Positions 7,079 to 15,042 of a stretch of 64,000 nucleotides of DNA are shown here, piece by piece. The translations under genes were made by a program, and so were the position numbers. Position 1 is the stretch's first letter, and each line of letters starts with the position of its first letter. The notes beneath the pieces were generated by a model. That model did not search any database and was not told where the DNA came from. It saw only the letters and a program-made list of their open reading frames with translations. This DNA comes from Curtobacterium sp. ZW137 (GTDB lineage Bacteria; Actinomycetota; Actinomycetes; Actinomycetales; Microbacteriaceae), in assembly GCF_003762905.1 (NCBI RefSeq), contig NZ_RJKS01000004.1, positions 62,001 through 126,000 of the forward strand. Reading direction: 5' to 3'.

Positions 7079-7594
7079 TCAGTCCTCGTCGGAGCGTTTC
7101 GTGAACCGGCGACGCGAACTCTCGACGACCCGTTCCCAGCCCTGCTGCGCCCCCGAGAACGCCGCCGTGGCGCGGTGCGACGCCTCGGCCATGACGCGCC
7201 CGAGTTCGGTCCCCACCTCGACCGTGGCCTTGCCGGCGACGCCGTTCCGACGGACGGAGACCGGCTGCCCGTCGGGCGTCCATGCGGTGGTCGCCGGCGT
7301 GCCGTCGGCGTCGACCGCGCCGGTGAACGGCGCCACCCAGTCCTCGATGTGCAGGAGTGGTTCCGGGTCGAGCCGGTAGTAGCGGTGCTGTCCTTCTTCG
7401 CGCGAGGTCACGAGGCCGATGTCACGGAGCACGCGGAGGTGCTTCGAGACGGTGGGCTGGCTGACCCCGAGCTTCTCGACGAGCTGGCCGACGCTGAGTT
7501 CCCCGCCGGTCGCGTCGGCGCCGTACGCCGTGAGGAGCGCGCCGAGCAGTTCCCGCCGCGTCGGATCGGCGACCACGCTGAAGATGTCGGCCAT
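7079..7594 (-). CDS. ArsR-family winged-helix regulator
   Basis: Transcription factor of 171 residues. The N-terminal winged helix-turn-helix (FSVVADPTRRELLGALL, then LGVSQPTVSKHLRVLRDIGLV and the wing GQHRYYRLDPEPL) is typical ArsR. The metal-binding cysteines of SmtB/ArsR sensors are absent, so a different signal is likely. The C-terminal 80 residues are unusually long for ArsR and end in a basic tail. It is divergent from ktrBA across 71 bp and may control it, though that is only positional evidence. A TAGCCT box 6 nt before the ATG suggests a leaderless transcript. Confidence 0.88.
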   Translation of the reverse strand: MADIFSVVADPTRRELLGALLTAYGADATGGELSVGQLVEKLGVSQPTVSKHLRVLRDIGLVTSREEGQHRYYRLDPEPLLHIEDWVAPFTGAVDADGTPATTAWTPDGQPVSVRRNGVAGKATVEVGTELGRVMAEASHRATAAFSGAQQGWERVVESSRRRFTKRSDED

Positions 7595-7665
7595 GGGGAA
7601 AGGCTAACCGGCCGGGCACGGATGTACCATGCGATGCGTCCCGCCCATGTCCTCGGAGGCATACG

Positions 7666-9099
7666 ATGCTCGACCGCACGGAGCCGCCGACCGTCTCGAC
7701 GGGCGCTTCCCGCAGACGCGTGTCACGGATCGCCACCGTGCTGCGCTCCTCGCCGTCGCGCCTGGCGATCCTGGTCTTCGTCGCGCTGATCTTCGTGTTC
7801 ACGGTGCTCTTCATGACGCCGATGGCCGCGGCCGACGGGCGGTCGACCCACTTCGCGGACTCGCTGTTCACCGCGGCGTCGGTGGTCTGCGTCACCGGGC
7901 TCGCGACCGTGGACATGGCGACGCACTGGTCGGTGTTCGGCAAGACCCTCGTCGTGATCGGCACCCAGATCGGCGCCGTCGGCGTGCTGACCTTCGCGTC
8001 GATCCTCGGGCTGTTCGTGACCCGGAAGCTCGGGCTGCGTGCGAAGCTGATGGCCGCGGGCGACTCGAACCCGCTCCGCACGCACCACGGCGCGGTGCCG
8101 GAGGGACAGGCGGTCCGGCTCGGCGAGGTCGGCACGCTGCTCGCCACCGTCGCGGTGAGCACGCTGTCCATCGAGATCGTGCTCGGCCTGCTGCTCCTGC
8201 CGTCGGTGCTCATCGCCGGCATCCCGTTCTGGAGCGCGGTCGGCGACTCCTTCTACTACGCGGCGATGGCCTTCACGAACACCGGGTTCGCACCGAACGC
8301 CAGCGGCCTCGACCCGTTCGCGCACGACTACTGGTTCCTCTCGCTGCTCATGGTCGGCGTCGTCGCCGGGTCCATCGGCTTCCCGGTGATCCGGGCGCTC
8401 ACGAAGCAGCTCCGCACGCCCCGGAAGTGGCCGATCCACGTCAAGCTCACGCTGGCGACCAGTGCCGTCCTGCTCGTCGGCGGTGCGATCGTGTACATCT
8501 CGCTCGAGGCGTCGAACCCGTCGACCTTCGGCCAGGAGGGCGCCGGGCGGACCGCCTTCCAGGCGCTCTTCCTCTCGACCATGACCCGGTCGGGCGGCTT
8601 CTCGCTCGTCGACTTCGACCAGCTGAACGGGTCGAGCCTGCTGGTCACCGACATGCTCATGTTCATCGGCGGCGGCTCGGCCTCGACCGCCGGCGGCATC
8701 AAGGTCACGACACTCGCGGTGCTGTTCCTCGCCGCCGTCGCCGAGGCTCGTGGCCGCGCGAGCATGGAGGCCTTCGGCCGGCGCATCCCGAGCGACGTGC
8801 TCCGCGTCGCCGTGGCCGTTGTCCTCTGGGGAGCCACCATCGTCGCGGTCGCCACGATCGTCCTCCTGCAGATCACCCACGAGTCGCTCGACCGGGTGCT
8901 GTTCGAGGTGATCTCCGCCTTCGCCACGTGCGGCCTGTCCTCCGGCATCTCCGGGGAGCTGCCGGAGTCCGGCAAGTACGTCCTCGCCGCGACGATGTTC
9001 CTGGGTCGTGTCGGTACAGTGACCATCGCCGCAGCCCTGGCCGCCAGCCAGAGCCGGCAACTGTTCCGCCGTCCCGAGGAGAGGCCGATCGTTGGCTGA
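7666..9099 (+). CDS. ktrB: Ktr/Trk potassium uptake channel subunit, KtrB type
   Basis: Membrane subunit of a KtrAB-type potassium uptake system, 477 residues. The four pore loops each show the selectivity-filter pattern: SVVCVTGLAT, AFTNTGFAPN, MTRSGGFSLV and AFATCGLSSG. Hydrophobic M1 and M2 helices flank each loop. It overlaps the KtrA gene by 8 nt, so the channel and its gating subunit are made together. GGAGG lies 6 nt before the ATG. The ArsR-type gene is divergent upstream and could be its regulator. Confidence 0.94.
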   Translation: MLDRTEPPTVSTGASRRRVSRIATVLRSSPSRLAILVFVALIFVFTVLFMTPMAAADGRSTHFADSLFTAASVVCVTGLATVDMATHWSVFGKTLVVIGTQIGAVGVLTFASILGLFVTRKLGLRAKLMAAGDSNPLRTHHGAVPEGQAVRLGEVGTLLATVAVSTLSIEIVLGLLLLPSVLIAGIPFWSAVGDSFYYAAMAFTNTGFAPNASGLDPFAHDYWFLSLLMVGVVAGSIGFPVIRALTKQLRTPRKWPIHVKLTLATSAVLLVGGAIVYISLEASNPSTFGQEGAGRTAFQALFLSTMTRSGGFSLVDFDQLNGSSLLVTDMLMFIGGGSASTAGGIKVTTLAVLFLAAVAEARGRASMEAFGRRIPSDVLRVAVAVVLWGATIVAVATIVLLQITHESLDRVLFEVISAFATCGLSSGISGELPESGKYVLAATMFLGRVGTVTIAAALAASQSRQLFRRPEERPIVG

Positions 9100-9787
9100 C
9101 CGAACCCGCCCGCAGCACCCGTTCGGTGCCGTCAGCCACGACGCCCCGGTGCTCGTCATCGGCCTCGGCCGCTTCGGCGCCGCCACCGCAGGGCAGCTCG
9201 AACGCCAGGACCGCGAGGTCCTCGTCGTCGACACGGACGCCGGCCTGGTCCAGAAGTGGTCCGACCGGGTCACGCACGCGGTGCAGGCCGACGCCACCGA
9301 CATCGACGCGCTCCGGCAGATCGGCGCGCAGGACTTCCCGATCGCCGTGGTCGGCACCGGCAGCGACCTCGAGTCGAGCGTGCTCATCACCGCGAACCTC
9401 GTCGACCTCGGCATCCCGCAGATCTGGGCGAAGGCGATCAGCCGCTCGCACGGCACGATCCTGTCCCGGATCGGCGCGAACCACGTGGTCTACCCGGAGC
9501 GCGAGGCCGGTGAGCGCACGGCGCACCTGGTCTCCGGCCGGATGCTCGACTTCATCGAGTTCGACGACGACTTCGCGGTCGTCAAGATGTTCCCGCCACG
9601 GGCGGTCCGCGGCAAGGACCTCGGCACAACCGCGATCCGGACCCGCTTCGGCCTCACCGTGCTCGGCATCAAGCCCCCGGGCGAGGCCTTCGTCCCGGCC
9701 ACGCCGGACAGCGTGATCGGTGAGCACGACGTGATCATCGTGTCCGGCTCGACGACGGCGCTGGAGCGCTTCGCCGCTCTGGAGTAG
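9092..9787 (+). CDS. ktrA: KtrA/TrkA-type RCK gating subunit
   Basis: Cytoplasmic regulator that binds nucleotides and gates the KtrB channel. The 231-residue protein has an N-terminal RCK domain with the Rossmann motif GLGRFGAATA at about 24-33 and an acidic residue after strand 2 (VVDTDAG), then an RCK_C domain from about 140. The start is TTG, placed inside the end of ktrB and preceded by GAGGAGAGG. Translation therefore depends on ktrB. Whether it responds to ATP/ADP, NAD(H) or cyclic di-AMP is not visible. Confidence 0.93.
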   Translation: MADRTRPQHPFGAVSHDAPVLVIGLGRFGAATAGQLERQDREVLVVDTDAGLVQKWSDRVTHAVQADATDIDALRQIGAQDFPIAVVGTGSDLESSVLITANLVDLGIPQIWAKAISRSHGTILSRIGANHVVYPEREAGERTAHLVSGRMLDFIEFDDDFAVVKMFPPRAVRGKDLGTTAIRTRFGLTVLGIKPPGEAFVPATPDSVIGEHDVIIVSGSTTALERFAALE

Positions 9788-9862
9788 ACCACAGGCCGCC
9801 TGGGCCCACGCCGCCGGTCCCTGGCTGACGCGCCAGCGGCAGACAGGCCGTGCCGGTGGGGA

Positions 9863-9892
9863 GAGGCCCGGTGCCGGCTGGCACCGAGCCTC
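9863..9892. repeat. Palindromic repeat of the GGGAGGC family, likely terminator
   Basis: Two 13-base arms pair with one mismatch around the loop GGCT, and GCCTCCCGTCCGG follows. The core resembles the perfect 44-bp palindrome at 19675-19718 and the copy at 55849-55892. It lies between convergent ktrA and proC and probably stops both transcripts. Confidence 0.6.
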
Positions 9893-9913
9893 CCGTCCGG
9901 TCTGTGGTCTGGT

Positions 9914-10744
9914 CTAGAGCTTCGACAGCTCCTCGGCACGCGCGATCGCCGCGTCGGCGGCACGCCGCAGGGTGTCGGCCAGGTCCGCCTCCTGCAGGAC
10001 CGCGACCGCGCGCTCGGTCGTGCCCTTCGGGCTGGTCACGGCCCTCCGGAGGTCCGCCGGCTCCTTGCCGGAACGCTCGAGCAGCTCGACCGCACCCCGC
10101 ACGGTGCCCTGCACCATCGTCTCGGCCTGCTCGTGGGTGAAGCCGAGCGCCTCGGCCGCGCGCTGCCACTCCTCCACGAAGAGGAAGACGTACGCCGGAC
10201 CGGAGCCGGACACCGCGGAGAGGGCGTCGAGCTTGTCCTCGGGGACCTCGATCACTGCGCCGGACACGTCGAACAGGCTGGACGCGAGCGCGACCGCCTC
10301 GGTGTCCGCCGAGGCGCCGCCGCTGATGCCGGTGACGCCGTGGCCGACGCCGATCGGGGTGTTCGGCAGGGCTCGGACGACGCGGACGGAGTCCGGCACG
10401 CGGGCTTCCATCGCGGCCGTGGTGACCCCGACGGCGACGCTGACGACGACGGTGCCCGGTGCGAGGTCGCCGGCGATCTCGTCGAGGACGTCACCGATCG
10501 CGAACGGCTTCACCCCGAGCACGACGATGCCGGCGCCACGGACCGCAGCGCGGTTCGCATCCGGTTCGGTGTCGCTCGCGTGGGCGTCGAGTCCGCGCTC
10601 GCGATGGGCGGCGGCGGACGACTCGGACTTCGTCGTGATGACCACGGTGTCGGGTGCCAGACCGGCGGCGAGGAGGCCGTCGAGGACCGCGCCGGACATG
10701 GATCCGACGCCGACGAGGGCGGTGCGGGGCAGTTCGATCGTCAT
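9914..10744 (-). CDS. proC: Pyrroline-5-carboxylate reductase
   Basis: Last step of proline synthesis: NAD(P)H-dependent reduction of 1-pyrroline-5-carboxylate. The 276-residue protein starts with the nucleotide-binding region (ALVGVGSMSGAVLDGL), has GVKPFAIGDVL in the middle, and the C-terminal dimerisation domain with SGSGPAYVFLFVEEW and TSPKGTTERAV, the family signature. A TAGGGT box 6 nt before the ATG suggests leaderless translation. It is monocistronic and divergent from the CDF transporter. Confidence 0.95.
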   Translation of the reverse strand: MTIELPRTALVGVGSMSGAVLDGLLAAGLAPDTVVITTKSESSAAAHRERGLDAHASDTEPDANRAAVRGAGIVVLGVKPFAIGDVLDEIAGDLAPGTVVVSVAVGVTTAAMEARVPDSVRVVRALPNTPIGVGHGVTGISGGASADTEAVALASSLFDVSGAVIEVPEDKLDALSAVSGSGPAYVFLFVEEWQRAAEALGFTHEQAETMVQGTVRGAVELLERSGKEPADLRRAVTSPKGTTERAVAVLQEADLADTLRRAADAAIARAEELSKL

Positions 10745-10808
10745 GGCCCGACCCTACCGAGGGACCTGCCCGTAGGATCGGGCAGCAGATCAGGAGACAG
10801 GGGTCACA

Positions 10809-11765
10809 GTGAGCGCTTCCGGAGGCAACCGGGCCATCCTCGCCGCACTCGGCGCGAACGTCGGCATCGCGATCGTGAAGTTCATCGCCGCCGCGATCAG
10901 CGGCTCGGCATCGATGCTCGCGGAGGGTGTGCACTCCCTCGCGGACTCGGCGAACCAGCTCCTGCTGCTCCTCGGTGGACGGCGCGCCCGACGTGCCGCC
11001 GACGAGGAACACCCCTTCGGCTACGGGCGCGAGCGCTACGTGTACGCCTTCGTCGTCTCCATCGTGCTGTTCTCCGTCGGTGGCGTGTTCTCCCTGTACG
11101 AGGGCATCGAGAAGTTCGCGCACCCGCACCCCCTCGAGAACTGGTGGCTGCCGCTGCTCGTGCTCGTCATCGCGATCGGGCTCGAGGGCTTCTCACTCCG
11201 CACCGCGCTGAAGGAAGCGGCACCGCACAAGGGCTCGCTGTCGTGGGTGCAGTACGTGCGCCGCGCCAAGGCCCCGGAGCTGCCGGTCGTCATGCTCGAG
11301 GACACCGCGGCCCTGACCGGCCTGGTCTTCGCGTTCTTCGGGGTCGGCCTCACCGCGCTGACCGGCAACGGGGTGTTCGACGCGATCGGCACCGTGCTCA
11401 TCGCGGTGCTGCTCATCGCGGTCGCGCTGGTCCTCGGCATCGAGACCAAGAGCCTGCTCGTCGGAGAGGGAGCGACGGCGGCGGACGTGACGAAGATCAA
11501 GGCGGCCGTGCTCGACGGTCCCGAGGTCGAGTCGATCATCCACATCAAGACCCTCTACCTCGGCCCGGAAGAGCTGATGGTCGGCGTGAAGGTCGCCGTC
11601 GACGGGGACCGACGACTCGGCGACGTCGCCGCCGGGATCGACACCGTCGAGCAGCGCGTGCGTGCCGCCGTGCCGATCGCCCGGGTCATCTACGTCGAGC
11701 CGGACGTGCTCCGCACCGGACCGCGTCCGCCGACCGAGGCGATCGTGATCCGCGCGGCCGACTAG
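10809..11765 (+). CDS. Cation diffusion facilitator family transporter (ZnT9-like)
   Basis: Membrane exporter or exchanger of divalent metals, 318 residues with about six membrane helices and a C-terminal cytoplasmic domain. The first metal-site motif HSLADSANQ is present in helix 2. In helix 5 the usual HxxxD site is replaced by EDTAALTG, the signature of the SLC30A9-like branch, so zinc transport cannot be assumed. The start GTG has AGGAG and GGGG upstream. A TAGGAT box lies at 10772-10777. The gene is convergent with tadA and shares a 19-bp direct repeat with it at the stops. Confidence 0.88.
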   Translation: MSASGGNRAILAALGANVGIAIVKFIAAAISGSASMLAEGVHSLADSANQLLLLLGGRRARRAADEEHPFGYGRERYVYAFVVSIVLFSVGGVFSLYEGIEKFAHPHPLENWWLPLLVLVIAIGLEGFSLRTALKEAAPHKGSLSWVQYVRRAKAPELPVVMLEDTAALTGLVFAFFGVGLTALTGNGVFDAIGTVLIAVLLIAVALVLGIETKSLLVGEGATAADVTKIKAAVLDGPEVESIIHIKTLYLGPEELMVGVKVAVDGDRRLGDVAAGIDTVEQRVRAAVPIARVIYVEPDVLRTGPRPPTEAIVIRAAD

Positions 11766-11812
11766 CGCCGTTCCGCGGAGCATTGCGGAGCGGCGACTAG
11801 CGCCGTTCCGCG
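11759..11812. repeat. 19-bp direct repeat spanning the stops of the CDF gene and tadA
   Basis: CGACTAGCGCCGTTCCGCG occurs at 11759-11777 and again at 11794-11812. The first copy contains the TAG of the CDF gene and the second contains the stop of tadA read on the other strand. The two copies are 35 bp apart, which looks like a local duplication of the tadA 3' end. Confidence 0.75.
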
Positions 11813-12279
11813 AAGAAGTCGTCGAGCAGGGCGGCGCACTCCGCCTCGAGCACACCCGCGACCACCTCGGACCGGTGCGGCAGACGACGGTCCCTGGCGA
11901 TGTCGTAGACGCTGCCGGAGGCTCCCGCCTTCGGGTCCCACGCGCCGAACACGATCCGTGGGACCCGTGCGGCGAGGATCGCCCCCGCGCACATCGGGCA
12001 CGGCTCGAGCGTGACGACGAGGGTGTGCCGGTCGAGGTGCCAGTCCCCGGTCACGGCGGCCGCGGCACGGAGGGCGAGCACCTCGGCGTGCGCCGTGGGG
12101 TCCTGCGTGGCCTCGCGCTCGTTCCGGCCGGTGGCGACCACGCGGCCCTGTGCGTCGAGGACGACGGCCCCGACCGGCACGTCCCCGGTCGCGAGGCACG
12201 CCCGGGCCTCCTCGAGCGCCAGTGCCATCGCGGACACGTACGGACGCCCGGCCGGGTGCGTCGAGCGTGTCGTGTCCAC
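11797..12279 (-). CDS. tadA: tRNA-specific adenosine deaminase
   Basis: Zinc enzyme that deaminates A34 of tRNA-Arg(ACG) to inosine. The 160-residue protein has the zinc/catalytic motifs HAEVLAL and PCPMCAGAI and the substrate region [14 protein letters not shown], as in TadA. The GTG start at 12279 is preferred to the internal ATG at 12228 because GGAGG lies 4 nt upstream and the extra residues cover the usual N-terminal helix. The two genes tadA and upp are divergent across 69 bp. Confidence 0.93.
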   Translation of the reverse strand: MDTTRSTHPAGRPYVSAMALALEEARACLATGDVPVGAVVLDAQGRVVATGRNEREATQDPTAHAEVLALRAAAAVTGDWHLDRHTLVVTLEPCPMCAGAILAARVPRIVFGAWDPKAGASGSVYDIARDRRLPHRSEVVAGVLEAECAALLDDFFAERR

Positions 12280-12348
12280 GGGTCCTCCGGTCTGGTCGGG
12301 TACCGCCCGCGACCGCTGGTGGGCACGCGGCACGGTACGCTCGACCCT

Positions 12349-12984
12349 ATGCGAGTCCACGTCGCCGACCACCCGCTCATCACCCACAAGCTCTCGGTGC
12401 TCCGCGACCGGACCACACCCTCGCCCACCTTCCGGGCACTGACCGAGGAACTCGTCACGCTCCTCGCGTACGAAGCCACCCGGAACGTCCGGGTCACGGC
12501 GACCCCGATCTCCACGCCGGTCGCGCAGACCATGGGCGTCTCGATCGCGAAGCCGCGCCCGCTCGTCGTCCCGATCCTCCGCGCCGGCCTCGGCATGCTC
12601 GAGGGCATGGTCAAGCTCGTCCCCACGGCGGAAGTCGGGTTCCTCGGCATGGCGCGCAACGAGGAGACCCTCGAGCCGCAGACCTACGCGGAGCGCCTGC
12701 CGGACGACCTCTCGAACCGCCAGTGCTTCGTGCTCGACCCGATGCTCGCGACCGGGGGCACCCTCGCCGCCGCCATCGACTTCCTGTTCGACCGCGGCGC
12801 CGAGGACGTCACCTGCGTGTGCATCCTCGGGGCACCCGAGGGCCTCAAGGCCGTCGAGGAAGCCGTGGGCGACCGCGACGTCACGATCGTGCTCGGCGCC
12901 CTCGACGAGCGCCTCGACGAGAACGGCTACATCGTGCCGGGCCTCGGCGACGCCGGCGACCGTCTGTACGGACTGGCCGAATAA
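12349..12984 (+). CDS. upp: Uracil phosphoribosyltransferase
   Basis: Pyrimidine salvage enzyme that makes UMP from uracil and PRPP. The 211-residue sequence is full length. It starts [16 protein letters not shown], has the PRPP loop [10 protein letters not shown] around residue 128, and ends with the uracil-binding [20 protein letters not shown] box 7 nt before the ATG and no Shine-Dalgarno suggest leaderless mRNA. It is followed by a 445-bp stretch that contains a small leaderless ORF. Confidence 0.96.
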   Translation: MRVHVADHPLITHKLSVLRDRTTPSPTFRALTEELVTLLAYEATRNVRVTATPISTPVAQTMGVSIAKPRPLVVPILRAGLGMLEGMVKLVPTAEVGFLGMARNEETLEPQTYAERLPDDLSNRQCFVLDPMLATGGTLAAAIDFLFDRGAEDVTCVCILGAPEGLKAVEEAVGDRDVTIVLGALDERLDENGYIVPGLGDAGDRLYGLAE

Positions 12985-13017
12985 CACTCCTCCGCTCTCG
13001 ACCGTCCGGGCGGACGG

Positions 13018-13047
13018 TTGACAGCGACTTGGTATACCGCGGATACT
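13018..13047 (+). promoter_or_regulatory. Strong promoter of the 38-codon ORF
   Basis: TTGACA (13018-13023) and GATACT (13042-13047) are 18 nt apart, close to the sigma-70/SigA consensus and better than most promoters in the window. The predicted transcript would begin at about 13055, the A of the ATG. Confidence 0.7.
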
Positions 13048-13054
13048 CGTCGTC

Positions 13055-13171
13055 ATGACTGCAACCGTGTCCCGCGTCCTCTCCGAGGCGTGCTCCCTCT
13101 CGGGGGCAGTGGGGACCGCCGGCACGATGATGCCGGCGATGGCCGTCATGCGTTGTCGAATGTGTGCCTGA
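13055..13171 (+). CDS. Leaderless small ORF, candidate Cys/Arg-rich leader peptide
   Basis: A 38-residue ORF begins exactly where transcription from the strong promoter should start, so it is probably translated leaderlessly. It starts MTATVSRVLSEAC and ends MAVMRCRMCA. The tail uses CGT, TGT, CGA and TGT codons, which are uncommon in DNA this GC-rich, whereas the earlier Cys uses TGC. Such tails suggest a leader peptide at which ribosomes could stall, but no family is known to me. The next gene, the winged-helix regulator, starts 258 nt downstream. A hairpin CATCGGC/GCCGATG at 13328-13346 lies between. The rest of 13172-13429 shows no gene. Confidence 0.5.
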   Translation: MTATVSRVLSEACSLSGAVGTAGTMMPAMAVMRCRMCA

Positions 13172-13429
13172 TCGGCACCCGTTCCAGCCGGATCCCCCGC
13201 GACACCACCCCCGTCGCGAGCGCGTGATCCCCGGGTGACGACCACCGACGACGCGCACGTCACGTCACGAGGTCGTTCCCCGCACCCCCGGGTCAGCCCC
13301 GGTCCTCCCCAGCAGGACCGCAGGGCACATCGGCGCACCGCCGATGCGACGTCACCGTACCCGGGCCGACGCATTCGACACCGGCCGCACTGCGAGAGCA
13401 GCCGCGACCACATCGCCCGGAGAACCACC

Positions 13430-14212
13430 ATGTCGCTCACCATCGCCCAGCCCCGCACCAGCCTCCGCACCGCCGCTCCCGCCCCGATCGACCTCGGCGC
13501 AGTCACCCCGATCCGGCCCCGCCGCGACGCAGCACCGTCGCGGGCCGTGCAGCCCGAGCGCACCGAGATCCCGACGAGCCCGGTCGTCGCACCGCAGCGG
13601 AACCGCGCACTGCCGGAAGGCACCGAGGCCCGCGGCTTCGCCCTCTACGTCGGCATCGACGAGGAGAAGGCCGCAGCGGCCGGCACGACCCTCGCCGCGG
13701 TGGTCGAGCAGCTGAAGGCACTCACCGCGCAGCTCGTCCCTGCCGCCGAGACCTACGCCGCGGTCGCCGTGGCCGCCGAGGGCTCCGGTGGCCGTGACGT
13801 CGACGTCGTCCGGCTCGCGCTGCAGGACCGCTCCGCCGTCGCCGCACGCAAGCAGGCCGAGAAGCCCGAGCCCGAGGAGACCGGCGTCGTCATCGACATC
13901 TCCCGGAAGCGTGTGACGCTCGACGGTGAAGCCGCTCCCCTGACGTACAAGGAGTTCGAGCTCCTGCAGTTCCTCGTCCTCCGCGAGGGCCGCACGGTCG
14001 ACCGCACCGCCATCATCGACGGTCTCTGGTCCGACGGTGAGGACGAGACCCCGAACGAGCGCACCATCGACGTGCACGTCCGCCGTCTGCGCTCCAAGCT
14101 CGGTGCGTTCGAGGAGATCGTCCGCACGGTCCGCGGGGTCGGCTACCGCTTCGACCGGCACGCGGACGTCGCCGTCCGCTACGCGTCGACCCCGTCGCCC
14201 GACCTGTTCTGA
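13430..14212 (+). CDS. OmpR-type winged-helix DNA-binding protein without receiver domain
   Basis: Probable transcription factor of 260 residues. The C-terminal third is an OmpR/PhoB winged helix: VTLDGEAAPLTYKEFELLQFL, then NERTIDVHVRRLRSKL and the wing IVRTVRGVGYRF. There is no phosphoacceptor receiver domain; the N-terminal half has a low-complexity start and a small domain (FALYVGIDEEKAAAAG...) that I do not recognise. GGAGA lies 6 nt before the ATG. Similar standalone winged-helix genes appear in Microbacteriaceae. Targets unknown. The leaderless ORF and its strong promoter lie upstream and may control it. Confidence 0.75.
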   Translation: MSLTIAQPRTSLRTAAPAPIDLGAVTPIRPRRDAAPSRAVQPERTEIPTSPVVAPQRNRALPEGTEARGFALYVGIDEEKAAAAGTTLAAVVEQLKALTAQLVPAAETYAAVAVAAEGSGGRDVDVVRLALQDRSAVAARKQAEKPEPEETGVVIDISRKRVTLDGEAAPLTYKEFELLQFLVLREGRTVDRTAIIDGLWSDGEDETPNERTIDVHVRRLRSKLGAFEEIVRTVRGVGYRFDRHADVAVRYASTPSPDLF

Positions 14213-14375
14213 GCACCACAGGCCGCGCATACCGGCCTCTTGGTGAACTCGCAGCGAACGTCGGCGGTTCCGGCTAGCGCCCGTTATCCGTTCGTTATAC
14301 AGTCGGTGGTGCAGACGGTGTTTGCTGTGGCACCGGCTGCGGAATGTGAATGCAGGACACTCTTGGTGCAAGGGA

Positions 14376-14408
14376 GAGGGCCGGTCGCTCGTTGAGCGGC
14401 CGGCCCTC
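14376..14408. terminator. Terminator hairpin between winged-helix gene and marR
   Basis: Arms 14376-14390 and 14394-14408 (GAGGGCCGGTCGCTC and GAGCGGCCGGCCCTC) pair with one mismatch around GTT. It probably ends the winged-helix transcript. The 160 nt before it (14213-14375) contain no ORF. They hold TTATAC near 14293 and could encode a short RNA ending here, but that is weak. Confidence 0.55.
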
Positions 14409-14502
14409 GTCCGTGTCCGGGGTCCGGCAGGCGCGTTGCTCGGTCCGAGTGTCCGACGCCCTCGGTAGGGTGGAAGACCACCGGACCAGAGGGAGCTCCA
14501 CC

Positions 14503-15042
14503 GTGAACGACGAGGCGCGCGGCACCGACGGTGCCCGGACCGACGCCCACCGCAGCGAGAAAGCGGTCGCAGTCGGTGCCTGGGAAGCCCTGTTCCGGGC
14601 ACAGGTCACGGTGATGCGGAACCTCAACACCGAGTTCCCGGGCGGCGAGATCTCGTTCAACGAGTACGACGTCTGCTTCAACCTCTCCACGCAGCCCGGG
14701 CGGCGCTGCCGGATGCGTGACCTCACCGGCCACCTCCTGCTCACCCAGCCGAGCGTCAGCCGTCTGGTCGACCGACTGGCCGCACGCGGCATCGTCGAGA
14801 AACAGCCGGACCCGACCGACGCCCGCGGCGTGATCGTCGCGCTCACCGCGCACGGGTTCGACGTCTACCGCGCCGTCGCCGTCCAGCACGCCGCGAGCAT
14901 CGCCGCGCAGGTCAGCGCCGGACTGAGCGACAGCGAGCTCCGGACCCTGACCGAGCTCTGCACGAAGCTCCGTGTCGCCGCTGCCGACATCCCCCCGGTG
15001 CACCGCACCGTCGCCGTCCAGACCGACCCGGCGCCCGTGTGA
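14503..15042 (+). CDS. MarR-family transcriptional regulator
   Basis: Regulator of 179 residues. The winged helix-turn-helix is LTGHLLLTQPSVSRLVDRLAARGIVEKQPDPTDAR in several pieces around residues 80-115, with the conserved Asp-x-Arg wing. Three cysteines are present (DVCFNL, RRCRM, ELCTKL), so redox sensing is possible but unproven. The GTG start has GGGAG 7 nt upstream; a longer reading adds 51 codons that cover the intergenic terminator and is rejected. Its stop overlaps the photolyase start as GTGA, making it the first gene of a three-gene operon with phrB and a serine hydrolase. Confidence 0.9.
   Translation: MNDEARGTDGARTDAHRSEKAVAVGAWEALFRAQVTVMRNLNTEFPGGEISFNEYDVCFNLSTQPGRRCRMRDLTGHLLLTQPSVSRLVDRLAARGIVEKQPDPTDARGVIVALTAHGFDVYRAVAVQHAASIAAQVSAGLSDSELRTLTELCTKLRVAAADIPPVHRTVAVQTDPAPV

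Noticed and set aside
13018..13227. Alternative 69-codon plus-strand ORF beginning at the TTGACA
   Set aside because: It would start inside the -35 box and has no ribosome binding site; the 38-codon frame starting at the predicted transcript start is a better candidate.
14213..14408. Possible small RNA ending at the 14376-14408 hairpin
   Set aside because: Only a weak TTATAC box is visible and no clear -35, so the hairpin is better explained as the terminator of the winged-helix gene.
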